A stretch of DNA of 64,000 bases from assembly GCF_001047675.1 (NCBI RefSeq), contig NZ_CP011975.1, positions 2,830,073 through 2,894,072 of the forward strand. Direction: 5' to 3'. Source of the DNA: Yersinia aleksiciae. GTDB taxonomy: Bacteria > Pseudomonadota > Gammaproteobacteria > Enterobacterales > Enterobacteriaceae. Made by a program: the position numbers and the translations under genes. This document shows, piece by piece, positions 30,708 to 41,659 of this stretch; the first letter of the stretch is position 1; every line of letters begins with the position of its first letter. The notes under the pieces are model-generated. The model was given only the letters and a program-made list of their open reading frames with translations. It searched no databases and was not told where the DNA came from.

Positions 30708-31052
30708 ATGAGCGACGAAACAGTACTGCCCCTACAGTTTACCGAGGCAGCAGCAAAAAAAGTTAAGCTGTTGATTTCTGATGAGGAAAATCCAAATCTG
30801 AAGCTGCGGGTTTACATTACCGGTGGCGGGTGCAGCGGGTTCCAGTATGGATTTACTTTCGATGATCAGATCAACGATGGTGATATGACCATTGAAAAAC
30901 AAGGCGTTGAGCTGGTCGTTGATCCGATGAGCCTGCAATATTTGGTCGGCGGCGCAGTGGATTACACCGAAGGGCTGGAGGGTTCGCGCTTTGTCGTAAC
31001 TAACCCGAATGCGAAGAGTACCTGTGGGTGCGGTTCTTCCTTCAGTATCTAA
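30708..31052 (+). CDS. erpA: Iron-sulfur cluster insertion protein ErpA
   Basis: A-type carrier that delivers Fe-S clusters to targets such as IspG. The three cluster cysteines are C42 (GGGCSGF), C106 and C108 (CGCGSSFSI). ATG 30708 gives 114 residues, the E. coli length, with GGGAG eight bases upstream; ATG 30702 and a longer frame from 30642 are not needed. An ERIC element begins one base after the stop. Confidence 0.96.
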   Translation: MSDETVLPLQFTEAAAKKVKLLISDEENPNLKLRVYITGGGCSGFQYGFTFDDQINDGDMTIEKQGVELVVDPMSLQYLVGGAVDYTEGLEGSRFVVTNPNAKSTCGCGSSFSI

Positions 31053-31053
31053 A

Positions 31054-31178
31054 TTACCCTTCTTCCTTAACGCTTCAACGGTATTAGCGGCACTCGCTCT
31101 CTTGAATCACTGACTTGAGTAAGCTCATCAGGACTCATTCGTTTGCTGCCTTGCTGAAACGCCAATGATTTTGGGTAA
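31054..31178 (+). repeat. ERIC element after erpA
   Basis: About 125 bases with ERIC ends (TTACCCTTC and TTTTGGGTAA) and the central TGAGTAAGCTCATCAGGA palindrome. It directly follows the erpA stop codon TAA. Confidence 0.85.
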
Positions 31179-31225
31179 TCACTTTATTCCTACGTTGGAA
31201 ATAGAGCCACCGCCAAAATTTTGAT

Positions 31226-31263
31226 AAAAAAAACCGCAACATTGTGTAAGCTGCGGTTTTTTT
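31226..31263. terminator. Bidirectional terminator, erpA and small secreted protein
   Basis: AAAAACCGCA (ending 31238) and TGCGGTTTT (31252-31260) form a stem flanked by A-run and T-run, in a convergent gap. It can end transcripts from both sides. Confidence 0.88.
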
Positions 31264-31274
31264 ACATCTGAATC

Positions 31275-31577
31275 TTACCATTCTACAGTAATCAATTGCG
31301 CCATTTGACGAGCACTGTTTTTACCCAGTTGCGAGCCATCTGGAACAATAAAGGCATGGCTGATTTTAGGTTTCGTCACCAGTCCACTTCCTTTATGACA
31401 CTGTATTGTTGGGTCGTTCACTTTTAAATCATTGGCTATGTGTACATTCTGATTCGGTGACTGCACCTGACAAGATGACACGATAGTCAGGCGTATATCT
31501 ATTGCGCCACCCAGCCCCTGGGCCAGTGACTGACCAGTAAAAAATACCAGCCCAAATATAAGAAAAGTAGATTTCAT
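31275..31577 (-). CDS. Small exported hypothetical protein
   Basis: From ATG 31577 this is a 100-residue protein with a signal peptide (MKSTFLIFGLVFFTGQSLA) likely cleaved near residue 19. The mature part has two cysteines, C36 and C60 (SSCQVQ, TIQCHKG), that could form a disulfide, and ends in a beta-strand-like LITVEW. The layout recalls a shortened Csu/spore-coat-U or pilin-like beta-sandwich, but the match is too weak to name. It lies between erpA and yadS, where E. coli has no gene. The ribosome binding site is weak. Confidence 0.55.
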   Translation of the reverse strand: MKSTFLIFGLVFFTGQSLAQGLGGAIDIRLTIVSSCQVQSPNQNVHIANDLKVNDPTIQCHKGSGLVTKPKISHAFIVPDGSQLGKNSARQMAQLITVEW

Positions 31578-31628
31578 GATTTTAACTGCACTTAAACTGT
31601 CGGTGTCCACTCAGCCAGCTAAATGGGG

Positions 31629-31692
31629 ATATCCTTCTTACTTGACGCTGCAGCGTTGTTAGCTGCGAACAGTAATGATTTTAGAGAGATAT
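31629..31692 (+). repeat. Decayed ERIC element
   Basis: The left arm (ATATCCTTCTTACTTGACGC, then GCAGCGTTGTTAGCTGCG) and a right arm resembling AGTAATGATTTT remain; the central core is deleted. The rest of the 31578-31879 gap is AT-rich and holds no recognisable gene. Confidence 0.55.
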
Positions 31693-31879
31693 TGGCTAAT
31701 AATTTAAAAAATTGAAGATTTAAATCCAATCAATACAGATGCTTTATCTTGGTTGACGGGATCATTAAGAGAACGAATAGACTCGGTGAGAGCCTATTCG
31801 TTCGCCTGAAAGCCTAAATACTCAGCATATAGTACAAAAAATACGCTTTATTTGACAGGGAATCTTGTGGGAGCGGATA

Positions 31880-32494
31880 TTAATGCTCAATTTCAAACGT
31901 TGGCAGTTTCAAACGCCAGCGAATAGCGGCAAGGCGGATACCGAGTGTGATTACCATCCCCAGCATCATGGCTTGCTGCAATGGCATTCCAAAAGTATAG
32001 AATGCGGTAGCATGAACGATGCCGCCGATGATACAGGCTGTGGCGTAGATTTCAGTGCGCAGGATCATTGGGATCTCGCGGGCTAATACATCGCGGATAA
32101 TCCCGCCACCGACACCGGTGATGACCCCCATACAGATAGCCACCAGCGGGCTGGCATCCGCAGCAAAGGCTTTGTTGACGCCAATACCGACGAATACCGC
32201 CAAACCAATGGCATCGAGTACTGGTAGTATCCACTTCGGTGTTCGCCTTGGCTGACGCACCAGTAAAATAGTGGCCAGGCAGGTCACCATTGCGACGACC
32301 AAATCAGTGGGATCTTTTACCCAAAATACCGGGCCATTGGCTAATGCCATATCACGTATTGTGCCGCCACCAACAGCGGTCACCACACCCAACACTAGCA
32401 CGCCAAACGGATCCATTCGCAACTTCCCCGCCAGCAGTACACCAGAGATAGCAAATACCGCAGTACCTAAAATATCCAGCCAATAAACCAGCAT
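31880..32494 (-). CDS. yadS: TRIC-type cation channel family protein YadS
   Basis: Seven-helix membrane protein of the former UPF0126 family, related to trimeric intracellular cation channels. The two repeated halves each have a glycine-rich kink motif followed by RD: VGGGTIRD and VGGGIIRD. Start ATG 32494 ([10 protein letters not shown]) overlaps the btuF stop by one base (TAATG), giving 204 residues. It is the last gene of mtnN-btuF-yadS. The ion transported in vivo is unknown. Confidence 0.9.
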   Translation of the reverse strand: MLVYWLDILGTAVFAISGVLLAGKLRMDPFGVLVLGVVTAVGGGTIRDMALANGPVFWVKDPTDLVVAMVTCLATILLVRQPRRTPKWILPVLDAIGLAVFVGIGVNKAFAADASPLVAICMGVITGVGGGIIRDVLAREIPMILRTEIYATACIIGGIVHATAFYTFGMPLQQAMMLGMVITLGIRLAAIRWRLKLPTFEIEH

Positions 32495-33372
32495 TAATGT
32501 GACTCCGCCACAGGGGATGGAAGGCTGGCCATTTGTTGGCACAGCTGCTTAGCGGCCAGCAGAATACGTGGGCCAGTGCGATTAAACCAGTCCTCATTAA
32601 GGGTTATCACGGGTACTGCAAGCTGAGGCCGCCAGAAGGCGCTGATGTTCTCGGCTTGAGACTTATCACCGCTTACCACAATCACCTGTGGCTGGCGGAT
32701 CATCACTTGTTCGCGGCTCACCTGCGGCCAAGGAACTCGGCTGCCCGCGAAAATATTTTCTCCCCCACAGAGGGAAACTATCTCGCTCTGCAATGTATGC
32801 CCGGAGCTGGTAAATAAGGGCTGTGTCCCAAATTGTAGGAAGGTGCGTAGTGGCGGTTTACGGGTGTAGTGGCGGCGCAACTCAGCGACTTGCTGACGGA
32901 GCTGCTCAGCGGCCTGATGGGCTTGCTCAGGATGGGGGCTGTGTTGCGCCAATTTATCCAGATCACCAGCAATTTGGTCAATATTTACCGGATCAGAATA
33001 GAAGATCGGAATACCAAAAGAGGCCAGTTGATCCAGTGGACGTTGTGGGTTCCCGCCACGCCAGGCAAGGATAAGATCGGGCTTGAGTGCCAGAATACGC
33101 TCGACATTGACCCCTTGCCACGACGCCACATGTTCCAGTTTTTTTGCTGCTTCGGGATAATCGGAGTAAGCACTTACAGCCACTAGCTTATCCCCCAGCC
33201 CAGCGGCAAAGGCCAACTCGGTGGTACTGGGTGACAAACTGATAATCCGCTCTGCCGCCCGTGCCTGCGAGGAGAACAGGCTAAGGGCAAACAGCCCGAG
33301 CAATAATAGGATAATCGCTCGGGCTAAGGTTATTGCAGCTTGTGCTAAGGGAGGGGTATCGAACCGCGCCAT
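32494..33372 (-). CDS. btuF: Periplasmic vitamin B12-binding protein
   Basis: Binds cobalamin in the periplasm for the BtuCD importer, whose genes are elsewhere. The signal peptide ends at ARA before AERIISLSP, and the conserved blocks [27 protein letters not shown] and [18 protein letters not shown] are present. It is 292 residues; the N-terminal extension before the signal core is longer than in E. coli. Overlaps its neighbours on both sides by a single base. Confidence 0.95.
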   Translation of the reverse strand: MARFDTPPLAQAAITLARAIILLLLGLFALSLFSSQARAAERIISLSPSTTELAFAAGLGDKLVAVSAYSDYPEAAKKLEHVASWQGVNVERILALKPDLILAWRGGNPQRPLDQLASFGIPIFYSDPVNIDQIAGDLDKLAQHSPHPEQAHQAAEQLRQQVAELRRHYTRKPPLRTFLQFGTQPLFTSSGHTLQSEIVSLCGGENIFAGSRVPWPQVSREQVMIRQPQVIVVSGDKSQAENISAFWRPQLAVPVITLNEDWFNRTGPRILLAAKQLCQQMASLPSPVAESH

Positions 33373-34073
33373 TAACCGCGTTGAGCCAGCGTGGTTAACA
33401 TGGCTTCGATCATGAGCGTCGACTGTTTAGCGGCGACCACTAAGAATTCATCAAAGCTCAGGTGAGACTCTTGATCCGCCACATCTGAAATGGCGCGCAC
33501 GACAACAAATGGCGTATTGAACAGGTGGCAAACATGGCCGATTGCTGCGGCTTCCATCTCAACCGCTGCCACTGTCGGGAAGGTGGTACGAATACGTTCC
33601 AGTGGGGCGGCACCGTTAATAAATGCATCGCCGCTGCAAATCAGGCCGCGCACTGCGTTTAAATTCAATTGCTTGATACAACTCTCGGCCAGTGCAATCA
33701 GATCGCTATCAGCAACGAAAGCGGCTGGGCAACCGGCCATTTGGCCCGGTTCATAGCCGAAAGCAGTGACATCGGCATCGTGATAGCGAACCTCAGTCGA
33801 CACCACGATATCGCCCACTTTCAGGCTAGAAGCCAAGCCCCCCGCAGAACCGGTATTGATCACGATATCTGGCTGGAAATGTTCCAGTAGCAAGGTGGTT
33901 CCCATGGCCGCCGATACTTTACCGATACCTGATTTCAGCAATGCGACGTCCACGCCATTAAGTTGGCCGCTGTAAATTTCGCAACCTGCGCGCGTTAAGG
34001 TTTGGCGATTTTCAATTTTGTCACGCAGCAGCGTCACTTCTTCTTCCATTGCACCAATAATGCCGACTTTCAT
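33372..34073 (-). CDS. mtnN: 5'-methylthioadenosine/S-adenosylhomocysteine nucleosidase
   Basis: Hydrolyses MTA, a by-product of spermidine synthesis, and SAH to adenine and the thioribose or ribosyl-homocysteine; the latter feeds autoinducer-2 synthesis. N-terminal [19 protein letters not shown] and [11 protein letters not shown] (substrate-binding ME) followed by RAISDVAD are all present. ATG 34073 gives 233 residues. The upstream open frame overlaps dgt on the other strand and is not needed. The stop overlaps btuF by one base. Confidence 0.96.
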   Translation of the reverse strand: MKVGIIGAMEEEVTLLRDKIENRQTLTRAGCEIYSGQLNGVDVALLKSGIGKVSAAMGTTLLLEHFQPDIVINTGSAGGLASSLKVGDIVVSTEVRYHDADVTAFGYEPGQMAGCPAAFVADSDLIALAESCIKQLNLNAVRGLICSGDAFINGAAPLERIRTTFPTVAAVEMEAAAIGHVCHLFNTPFVVVRAISDVADQESHLSFDEFLVVAAKQSTLMIEAMLTTLAQRG

Positions 34074-34259
34074 ATGGATACCTGCTGATTTTAAAGAGTG
34101 GATTAACCTGTAATTATCGACATACAGTTTATCAGCTAAGTGAGATATTCGGGTAGCTAAGCAGAGATAATGCGTAATGTGCCGCAGTTCATACGTTATC
34201 AATTGCTTCTACCGACAAGAGTGGGTATCACTGTTTGTATTGAAATATCAGGGGGAACT

Positions 34260-35777
34260 ATGTCTGGGATCGACTTTAAGCAGAAAATCAGTTTTCAGCG
34301 GCCGTTTGGTAAATCCAGTTCGGCAGAGGATGAGTATGAGATTACCCGGGTATTTGAAAGCGATCGTGGGCGTATTGTAAACTCCGCCGCCATTCGGCGT
34401 TTACAGCAAAAAACACAGGTATTTCCGCTAGAGCGCAATGCCGCCGTCCGTAGCCGCTTAACCCATTCGCTGGAAGTCCAGCAGGTGGGTCGTTATATTG
34501 CCAAAGAGATCCTTAATCGTTTTAAGCAGGATAAGAAAATCACGGCCTATGGGCTGGATAAGTTACTCGATCCTTTTGAAAGTATTGTGGAAATGGCGTG
34601 CCTGATGCATGACATCGGTAATCCCCCCTTCGGCCATTTTGGTGAGTCGGCGATCAATAACTGGTTTACCAAGCAGATGGATCCGAATGGCGGAGGCATT
34701 GAGCCTCGAGGCAAGGATCATTGTCAGGTCAATACGTTGAAGCTGCGGGAAGGGGAAGCCGAACTCAATGTGCTGCGCAGTAAAATCCGCCATGATTTGA
34801 GCCAGTTCGAAGGTAACGCGCAAGCGATACGGCTGGTTTACAGCTTATTAAAACTGAATCTGACTTATGCTCAGGTGGGCTGCATTCTCAAATATACTAA
34901 ACCGGCATATTGGTCAGGTGATATTCCTGCTTCCCATAACTATTTGATGAAAAAGCCTGGTTTTTATCTTGCCGAAGAGAGCTATGTTAAAGATTTGCGC
35001 TGTGAACTCAATATGGGGGAGTTTGACCGTTTCCCGCTGACCTATATTATGGAAGCTGCCGATGATATTTCTTATTGTATTGCCGATTTAGAAGACGCGG
35101 TGGAAAAAAATATTTTCAGTGTTGAGCAACTTTATGATCATATGGGGCAGGAGTGGGGGGATGTCACCCATGGCGATTTGTTTGATAAAGTCGTGGGAGG
35201 GGCTTTTCGGCAATTAGGACGCGAACAAGGTCGGCGCAGCACCGAAGATCAATTCTTTATGTATTTACGGGTAAATACGGTGGGGAAATTGGTTCCACAT
35301 GCCGCACAGCGTTTCATTGAGAATCTACCCGCCGTTTTTTCCGGTTCGTTTAATCAGGCATTATTAGAAGATTCCAGTGCCGCGTGTAAATTACTGCAAA
35401 TTTTTAAAAAGGTCGCCGTAAAACACGTATTTAATCATCCGGAAGTAGAACAGCTTGAATTACAAGGATATAGAGTCATTAGTGGGTTGCTCGATATTTA
35501 TAGCCCGCTATTAGCTATGTCGCAAACGGCATTTACGTATTTAGTTGCAGAAGATAGCCACCGTCAGTATCCCATTGAGACGCGATTATTCCATAAATTA
35601 TCGACTAAACATCGGCTGGCTTATGCTGAATCAGTGGAGCGGTTACGTAATTTACCGCCAGAACAACATGAGATATATGAATATTATTATCGTGCTCGTT
35701 TAATTCAGGATTATATTAGTGGTATGACTGATCTTTATGCCTATGATGAATATCGGCGCTTAATGGCTGCGGAATAG
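34260..35777 (+). CDS. dgt: Deoxyguanosinetriphosphate triphosphohydrolase
   Basis: HD-domain enzyme splitting dGTP into deoxyguanosine and triphosphate. The HD motif is [14 protein letters not shown], with [21 protein letters not shown] further on holding the distal aspartate. ATG 34260, preceded by AGGGGGAAC, gives 505 residues, exactly the E. coli length; an open extension to 34170 overlaps the mtnN leader. The last quarter is more AT-rich than the first. Confidence 0.96.
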   Translation: MSGIDFKQKISFQRPFGKSSSAEDEYEITRVFESDRGRIVNSAAIRRLQQKTQVFPLERNAAVRSRLTHSLEVQQVGRYIAKEILNRFKQDKKITAYGLDKLLDPFESIVEMACLMHDIGNPPFGHFGESAINNWFTKQMDPNGGGIEPRGKDHCQVNTLKLREGEAELNVLRSKIRHDLSQFEGNAQAIRLVYSLLKLNLTYAQVGCILKYTKPAYWSGDIPASHNYLMKKPGFYLAEESYVKDLRCELNMGEFDRFPLTYIMEAADDISYCIADLEDAVEKNIFSVEQLYDHMGQEWGDVTHGDLFDKVVGGAFRQLGREQGRRSTEDQFFMYLRVNTVGKLVPHAAQRFIENLPAVFSGSFNQALLEDSSAACKLLQIFKKVAVKHVFNHPEVEQLELQGYRVISGLLDIYSPLLAMSQTAFTYLVAEDSHRQYPIETRLFHKLSTKHRLAYAESVERLRNLPPEQHEIYEYYYRARLIQDYISGMTDLYAYDEYRRLMAAE

Positions 35778-35865
35778 TATGCGGGTAAATTGAATTGCCC
35801 GTTTAATTAACTGTAGTTTTGTAAAGACGGACAATATTTTTTACTATTCTGATTCTTGGGTCTAT

Positions 35866-35892
35866 GAACTTCATCCCCCATATTCAATCTTA
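35866..35892 (+). promoter_or_regulatory. Sigma-E promoter of degP
   Basis: GAACTT (35866-35871), 16 bases of spacer and TCTTA (35888-35892) match the sigma-E consensus GGAACTT-N16-TCTGA except at one or two positions. The E. coli degP sigma-E promoter has the same spacing. It lies about 75 bases upstream of the degP start. Confidence 0.8.
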
Positions 35893-35967
35893 CTATGCAA
35901 GACGACATTGGTCTGCAAAATACCATTTATTGAATCATTATTAATTGTATAGCGAGAATAGGAATAG

Positions 35968-37410
35968 ATGAAGAAAACAACTTTAGTGTTAAGTGCATTG
36001 GCATTGAGCATCGGTTTAGCCATGGGGCCGGTTTCTTCTGCCATTTCGGCAGAAACGGCGTCTTCTAGCAGCCAGCAGCTCCCTAGCCTGGCGCCAATGC
36101 TAGAGAAAGTGATGCCTTCTGTTGTGAGTATTAATGTGGAAGGTAGCACCCAGGTAAGCAATGCTGGTGCGGGTGGTGTGCCACCGCAGTTCCAGCAGTT
36201 CTTTGGCGACAACTCACCATTCTGCCAAGACGGTTCTCCGTTCCAGGGTTCTCCAATGTGCCAGGGTGGACAGGACGGTAAAGGTGGCGTGCCAAGCAAG
36301 CAAGACTTCCGTGCGCTAGGTTCGGGGGTCATTATTGATGCCGCTAAGGGTTATGTCGTTACCAATAACCACGTGGTGGATAATGCGACCAAAATCAACG
36401 TCAAGTTGAGCGATGGCCGCAGCTATGAAGCGAAAGTTATTGGTAAAGATCCACGTACGGATATCGCGCTGTTACAGTTGAAAGATTTTAAAAATCTGAC
36501 CGCTATTAAAATGGCCGATTCTGATCAATTGCGTGTCGGTGACTATACCGTTGCTATCGGTAACCCATATGGTCTGGGCGAAACCGTGACTTCTGGTATT
36601 GTCTCTGCTTTGGGTCGTAGCGGCCTGAACGTAGAAAATTATGAAAACTTTATCCAAACTGATGCGGCGATTAACCGTGGTAACTCTGGTGGTGCTTTGA
36701 TCAACCTGAACGGTGAGCTGATCGGGATCAACACGGCGATTTTGGCACCAGACGGCGGTAACATCGGTATTGGCTTTGCCATCCCAAGTAACATGGTGAA
36801 AAACCTGACATCTCAGATGGTTGAGTTTGGTCAGGTGAAGCGCGGTGAACTGGGTATCATGGGGACTGAGCTGAACTCTGAGCTGGCAAAAGCCATGAAT
36901 GTCGATGCGCAGAAAGGGGCCTTTATTAGCCAAGTTATGCCGAAATCTGCTGCGGCTAAAGCTGGTATCAAGGCGGGTGATGTCATTGTTAGCATGAATG
37001 GTAAACCAATCAATAGTTTCGCTGGTTTCCGTGCCGAGATTGGTACCCTGCCGGTTGGTAGCAAAATGACCTTGGGTCTGCTGCGTGATGGTAAACCTGT
37101 CAATGTGGACGTGACGTTAGAGCAGAGCAGTCAGGCACAAGTTGACTCAGGTAATCTCTATACCGGTATTGAAGGTGCTGAGCTGAGCAACTCTGATGTT
37201 AATGGCAAGAAAGGCGTGAAAGTTGATAGCGTGAAAGCCGGTACTGCTGCTGCACGCATCGGACTGAAAAAAGGTGACATCATCATTGGGATTAACCAGC
37301 AACCAGTCCAGAATCTGGGTGAGTTGCGGAAAATCCTTGATGCCAAACCATCGGTATTGGCATTAAACATCCAGCGTGGTGATACCTCACTCTATTTGTT
37401 GATGCAGTAA
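35968..37410 (+). CDS. degP: Periplasmic serine protease/chaperone DegP
   Basis: Envelope stress protease degrading misfolded periplasmic and outer-membrane proteins. Signal peptide ends near SAISA (residue 28). The catalytic triad is H135 (TNNHVVDN), D165 (DPRTDIALL) and S240 (RGNSGGALIN). Two PDZ domains follow, from about 280 and about 390. The LA loop (about residues 60-110) is Gln/Gly-rich with two cysteines, as in E. coli. AGGAATAG precedes ATG. A sigma-E promoter is upstream and a terminator follows. Confidence 0.97.
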   Translation: MKKTTLVLSALALSIGLAMGPVSSAISAETASSSSQQLPSLAPMLEKVMPSVVSINVEGSTQVSNAGAGGVPPQFQQFFGDNSPFCQDGSPFQGSPMCQGGQDGKGGVPSKQDFRALGSGVIIDAAKGYVVTNNHVVDNATKINVKLSDGRSYEAKVIGKDPRTDIALLQLKDFKNLTAIKMADSDQLRVGDYTVAIGNPYGLGETVTSGIVSALGRSGLNVENYENFIQTDAAINRGNSGGALINLNGELIGINTAILAPDGGNIGIGFAIPSNMVKNLTSQMVEFGQVKRGELGIMGTELNSELAKAMNVDAQKGAFISQVMPKSAAAKAGIKAGDVIVSMNGKPINSFAGFRAEIGTLPVGSKMTLGLLRDGKPVNVDVTLEQSSQAQVDSGNLYTGIEGAELSNSDVNGKKGVKVDSVKAGTAAARIGLKKGDIIIGINQQPVQNLGELRKILDAKPSVLALNIQRGDTSLYLLMQ

Positions 37411-37444
37411 CAGGTATTCATGTCGCCAAATAAATGGCGTCAAA

Positions 37445-37478
37445 GGGGGCGCAGTGATTTATCGCTGTGCCCCTTTTT
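37445..37478 (+). terminator. Terminator after degP
   Basis: GGGGCGCAG and CTGTGCCCC (ending 37473) pair around a 10-base loop and are followed by TTTTT. It closes the degP unit in the convergent gap with barA. Confidence 0.85.
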
Positions 37479-37499
37479 ATTTCAGCTGTCGGACGAATG

Positions 37500-40262
37500 T
37501 TACGCTGCCCCCAAGTAGCTTTTGGCGGCATGGCGGACATTCTTTATCTCATCTAACAACTCAAACCATTCTGGTTGCAGCTCCTGCAAGTCTGTTTGTT
37601 GACGCAATTGCTGCTCAATTATCATGCATAACTGTTTTAGCCGTGGTACACCGCTACATGCGCAACTGCCATGGAATTTATGAATCAGATTCAGGATGTC
37701 GTCGTCATTTTTCCCTGCCAGAATAGCCTGCACGCGGTCTGTGACATGCGGCATAAACGCTAATAGCATGGTTAATAGATCTTTAGCGAGCGCCTCTTTA
37801 TTAGCCGCTTGCCTGACGGCCAATGGCCAGTCTATTGCCCCTGCATACTCAAGTGACACGCTTGGCCTGATATCATCCACCCGCTTACGTGGTGGCGAAC
37901 TATTGTGCTGATAACGGGAGAGTGCTTGTATCAATCGGGCTTCATCAATAGGTTTTGCCAAATAATCAGCCATGCCCAGTTTTAATAACTGTTCTTGCTG
38001 CCCCCTCACTGCATGGGCTGTGACGGCAATGATCGGCGTGTCCAGATGATGGGACATCTGATGGATGATTTCGCTGGCGCGGATGCCATCAATTTCTGGC
38101 ATTTGAATATCCATTAAAATGATATCCAATGTATTTTCGCGAGCGTAGGCAATGGCTTTCGCCCCGCTGTCACAGAGCACAGTTTCTGCAACCTGCTCTT
38201 CCAGCAGGGTGCCAATCAATTTCAGGTTAGCCGGATTGTCGTCAACGGCCATCACTTTAAACGGCAATTTAAGCGGCTTCTCCGCTTGTTCCTTGACCAG
38301 TGATAAACCGAGCGGTTCTTCAGATAGCAATATAGGAATCAATCGATTGGATGATAATGGCTTGATGAGGCATGCTTTGGCACCTAACAGTTTAAGCTGC
38401 TCGGCCTCCACCTGTGACTGACTTGGCAGCGCCAGAATCACCCGCTCAGAGATCTTCATGGCCGCCATCAGTTTATCCTGATGAACAGCCATATTAGTGC
38501 GGAACGGAATAGGCACACCGACCAGTAGAAAATCATAATGCTGCACCGGTAGTTGCGCTAACGTCAGGCTATGGGTTATCTGCAATGGCGTGACGCTGAG
38601 AATATCCAATGTGGCCCTTGCTGCGGAGGTATTGCGCTCGATATAGGCCAGCGTTTTCCCCTCTAAATATGACATGTCGGGTTGGCGATAAGAGAGTGTT
38701 TCGTTGAGATCCAAGGTGAGGTGGAATCTGAAGGTAGATCCGCGATCCACTTGGCTATGGAAGCTGATATCACCCCCCATCTCTTTGACCAATCTTTCGG
38801 TAATCACCAGTCCAAGCCCGGTGCCGCCATGGCGGCGTGAGATACTGGCATCCGCTTGACGAAATGCCTGGAATAACTGGGCCTGCTCCAATTCGGAAAT
38901 TCCGATGCCGGTATCGTGAATTTCGACTACCAGCATTACGCTTTGTGCCGTTAACGTCTGCACCGCCACCACAATATCGATATTGCCCTGTTCAGTGAAT
39001 TTAATCGCATTACCAAGCAAGTTCGTGACAATTTGCTGCAAACGCATCGCGTCCCCAACCACCTGCTCAGGGACATCATTGTTAATCTGCAGTGTCAATT
39101 CCAGCCCCTTCTCATGGGCGGTGTGCGCCAGCAAGATAACGACTTCATCCAGCGAGCCACGGAGCGAGAAGGGGATATGCTCCAAAATCAGTTTTTCGGC
39201 TTCCAGTTTGGAGAAGTCCAGCACGTCATTAATGATGCATAACAAGTTGTTGGCCGAGCGCTGGATCGTTTGCAAATAATCGGTTTGCGTCGGTGTCAGT
39301 GAGGTTTTCAGTGTTTGGCGGGTAAAGCCAATCACGCCGTTTAGCGGGGTTCGCAGCTCGTGGGACATGTTCGCCAGAAACTCAGATTTAATGCGCGCAG
39401 CTTCCTGAGCGCGCTTATTCGCCAGCCCCAGCTCGACGTTTTGTATCTCCATCTGCTCCAGTGTTTCACGCAAATCTGATGTGGCTTGATCGATATTTTG
39501 CTGCATCTCTTCGTGATAGGCCGCTAACGACATCGCCATCGAATTGATACCATTTTTCAAAATATTCAGCTCACCGAGCATGTGTCCTTCGACCCGACTA
39601 TCTAACTGCCCTCGGCGGATCCGGTCTACAGCATTCACCATGTTGCGGATCGGGCCGGTGACATCGCGCATCAGGCGATAAGCAAACAAAATCGCCACAC
39701 ACATGCAGAACAGCAGCAGTAGGGTCGAAATAAAGATCTCTTTATATTGCTGCAAACGCACGGATTGCAGATCCAGATCGATAGCGATATAGCCCAGTGG
39801 TCGGCTGGTGATATCGGAATCTGACTCCCGATCACTGGATAAATTGGATTCGGAGACAATGGGCATGCGCATGACCAGAGAGTCGCCGCGATAGGAGAAC
39901 ATTAACGAACGGGGAATGGATTCGCCTTTGGGTAACCTTAATTGTGAGGAATTGTAATTATAGTTAGATGTGACGAAAAGATTGTTATCTGCGTCGAAAA
40001 CTGAAATTGACCGAACAATATTTGAGTGACGACGATGAAAGAGGTTTATCAACTGTCGGACGGTATCGCGGTTACGGAAGGTCATTCCGTACTCACTGGC
40101 AACTGCCAGCGGTTCAATAATGTTAGTACCAGCGTTAACTATTTGGTTTTGCAACTCATTGTAGCGATTGACCATAAAGGAAGTGCTGAGTAACAGCCCA
40201 AGAAGCAGCGTGGGGGCCAGGATTAAAATCATCATGCGCGCGCGAAGACTGTATTTGGTCAT
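37500..40262 (-). CDS. barA: Hybrid sensor histidine kinase BarA
   Basis: Membrane-bound tripartite kinase of the BarA/UvrY system, which drives the Csr small RNAs. N-terminal transmembrane segment (about 9-29), periplasmic sensor, second membrane segment (about 176-195), HAMP, then the H-box [13 protein letters not shown] (H301), ATPase motifs, a degenerate receiver-like stretch, the receiver with D718 ([12 protein letters not shown]), and a C-terminal HPt domain with H864 (KFHGSC). At 920 residues it matches E. coli (918). Divergent from rlmD by 56 bases from start to start. Confidence 0.96.
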   Translation of the reverse strand: MTKYSLRARMMILILAPTLLLGLLLSTSFMVNRYNELQNQIVNAGTNIIEPLAVASEYGMTFRNRDTVRQLINLFHRRHSNIVRSISVFDADNNLFVTSNYNYNSSQLRLPKGESIPRSLMFSYRGDSLVMRMPIVSESNLSSDRESDSDITSRPLGYIAIDLDLQSVRLQQYKEIFISTLLLLFCMCVAILFAYRLMRDVTGPIRNMVNAVDRIRRGQLDSRVEGHMLGELNILKNGINSMAMSLAAYHEEMQQNIDQATSDLRETLEQMEIQNVELGLANKRAQEAARIKSEFLANMSHELRTPLNGVIGFTRQTLKTSLTPTQTDYLQTIQRSANNLLCIINDVLDFSKLEAEKLILEHIPFSLRGSLDEVVILLAHTAHEKGLELTLQINNDVPEQVVGDAMRLQQIVTNLLGNAIKFTEQGNIDIVVAVQTLTAQSVMLVVEIHDTGIGISELEQAQLFQAFRQADASISRRHGGTGLGLVITERLVKEMGGDISFHSQVDRGSTFRFHLTLDLNETLSYRQPDMSYLEGKTLAYIERNTSAARATLDILSVTPLQITHSLTLAQLPVQHYDFLLVGVPIPFRTNMAVHQDKLMAAMKISERVILALPSQSQVEAEQLKLLGAKACLIKPLSSNRLIPILLSEEPLGLSLVKEQAEKPLKLPFKVMAVDDNPANLKLIGTLLEEQVAETVLCDSGAKAIAYARENTLDIILMDIQMPEIDGIRASEIIHQMSHHLDTPIIAVTAHAVRGQQEQLLKLGMADYLAKPIDEARLIQALSRYQHNSSPPRKRVDDIRPSVSLEYAGAIDWPLAVRQAANKEALAKDLLTMLLAFMPHVTDRVQAILAGKNDDDILNLIHKFHGSCACSGVPRLKQLCMIIEQQLRQQTDLQELQPEWFELLDEIKNVRHAAKSYLGAA

Positions 40263-40318
40263 GGTATTCCAATGTGGGAGAATTGGCAGCTAACGAAACT
40301 GATGCTCGATCAATCATT

Positions 40319-41650
40319 ATGGCGCAATTCTACTCTGCAAACCGACGTGTGACGACCCGACAAACGATAACTGTGACAGTAAATTCTCTCGACCCTTTTG
40401 GTCAGGGCGTTGCGCGCCACCAAGGTAAAGCTATTTTTATCTCCGGAGCTTTGCCGGGAGAGCAAGCTGAAATTGAGCTGATCGAACAAAAACGCCAGTA
40501 TGGCCGTGGCAAACTTAAACGTTTACTGAACCAATGCAGCGAAAGGGTCGCTCCTCCTTGCCCTCACTTTGGAATTTGTGGAGGCTGTCAGCAGCAACAC
40601 GCCTGTAGCCAACTGCAACAAACCAGCAAAGCCGATTCGCTCTCGCGGTTGATCTCGCGGGCGGTGGGGGGCTGCCCTGAGTTAGACCCGGTTATCTGTG
40701 GACCAGAATATGGCTATCGGCGGCGGGCGAGATTAGGACTGCTCTATCAGCCCAAACAGCAGCGATTACAAATGGGATTCCGCCAAACCGAGTCTCACGA
40801 TCTGGTCAGTGTGAAGCACTGCCCCGTACTTCGGCCTGAATTGGAGCGCCTGCTGCAACCACTTTATCAGTGCTTATCTGCCTTACAGGCCGTGCAGAGA
40901 TTAGGGCATGTGGAGCTGGTCTTGGCTGACAACGGGCCGTTGCTGGTTTTACGCCACCTTGATACCCTGAAAGAGGTAGATCGCTCGGCGCTAACCGATT
41001 TTGCCAAACGAGAGCAAGTGACGGTTTATCTGGCTGGCGACAGTGAGAATCTGGAAAAACTCATCGGTGAAGAACCCTTTTACCAAATCGACGGTCTACG
41101 CTTAGCATTCCATCCGCGAGATTTTATTCAGGTCAATGATACGGTCAACCAGCAAATGGTGGCTCAGGCTATCACTTGGCTGGATGTGCAGCCGGACGAA
41201 CGGGTGCTGGATCTGTTTTGCGGCATGGGGAATTTCACCTTGCCGCTGGCAAAGCGTGCGCGGGAAGTTGTCGGGGTGGAAGGAGTTGCGGCGCTGGTGG
41301 CGAATGGGCAGTATAATGCGCGGAACAATGCATTACCCAACGTATCATTTTTTCATGAAAATCTGGAATCCGACATCAGTTGTCAGCCTTGGGCGGCACA
41401 GGGATTCGATAAAGTATTATTAGACCCCGCACGCGCTGGTGCTGCTGGGGTCATGTCACATATAGTTAAACTGGCGCCAAAGCGAGTGGTGTATGTTTCG
41501 TGTAATCCCACTACGCTGGCACGGGATAGTCAGGTGTTGTTAGCCGCCGGTTACCGTCTTGCTCAGGTGCGAATGTTGGATATGTTTCCCCACACCGGGC
41601 ATCTTGAATCTATGGCGCTGTTTATGCAGGCGTCAGGGGTCGCAAAGTAG
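40319..41650 (+). CDS. rlmD: 23S rRNA (uracil(1939)-C(5))-methyltransferase
   Basis: SAM-dependent methylation of U1939 of 23S rRNA. A TRAM domain at the N-terminus is followed by a 4Fe-4S cluster site ([14 protein letters not shown]), the SAM motif [16 protein letters not shown] and the catalytic cysteine in [16 protein letters not shown] 40319 ([10 protein letters not shown]) matches E. coli and gives 443 residues; an in-frame GTG at 40274 would add an unrelated tail. relA follows closely, suggesting co-transcription. Confidence 0.95.
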   Translation: MAQFYSANRRVTTRQTITVTVNSLDPFGQGVARHQGKAIFISGALPGEQAEIELIEQKRQYGRGKLKRLLNQCSERVAPPCPHFGICGGCQQQHACSQLQQTSKADSLSRLISRAVGGCPELDPVICGPEYGYRRRARLGLLYQPKQQRLQMGFRQTESHDLVSVKHCPVLRPELERLLQPLYQCLSALQAVQRLGHVELVLADNGPLLVLRHLDTLKEVDRSALTDFAKREQVTVYLAGDSENLEKLIGEEPFYQIDGLRLAFHPRDFIQVNDTVNQQMVAQAITWLDVQPDERVLDLFCGMGNFTLPLAKRAREVVGVEGVAALVANGQYNARNNALPNVSFFHENLESDISCQPWAAQGFDKVLLDPARAGAAGVMSHIVKLAPKRVVYVSCNPTTLARDSQVLLAAGYRLAQVRMLDMFPHTGHLESMALFMQASGVAK

Positions 41651-41659
41651 GGAGAAGTT

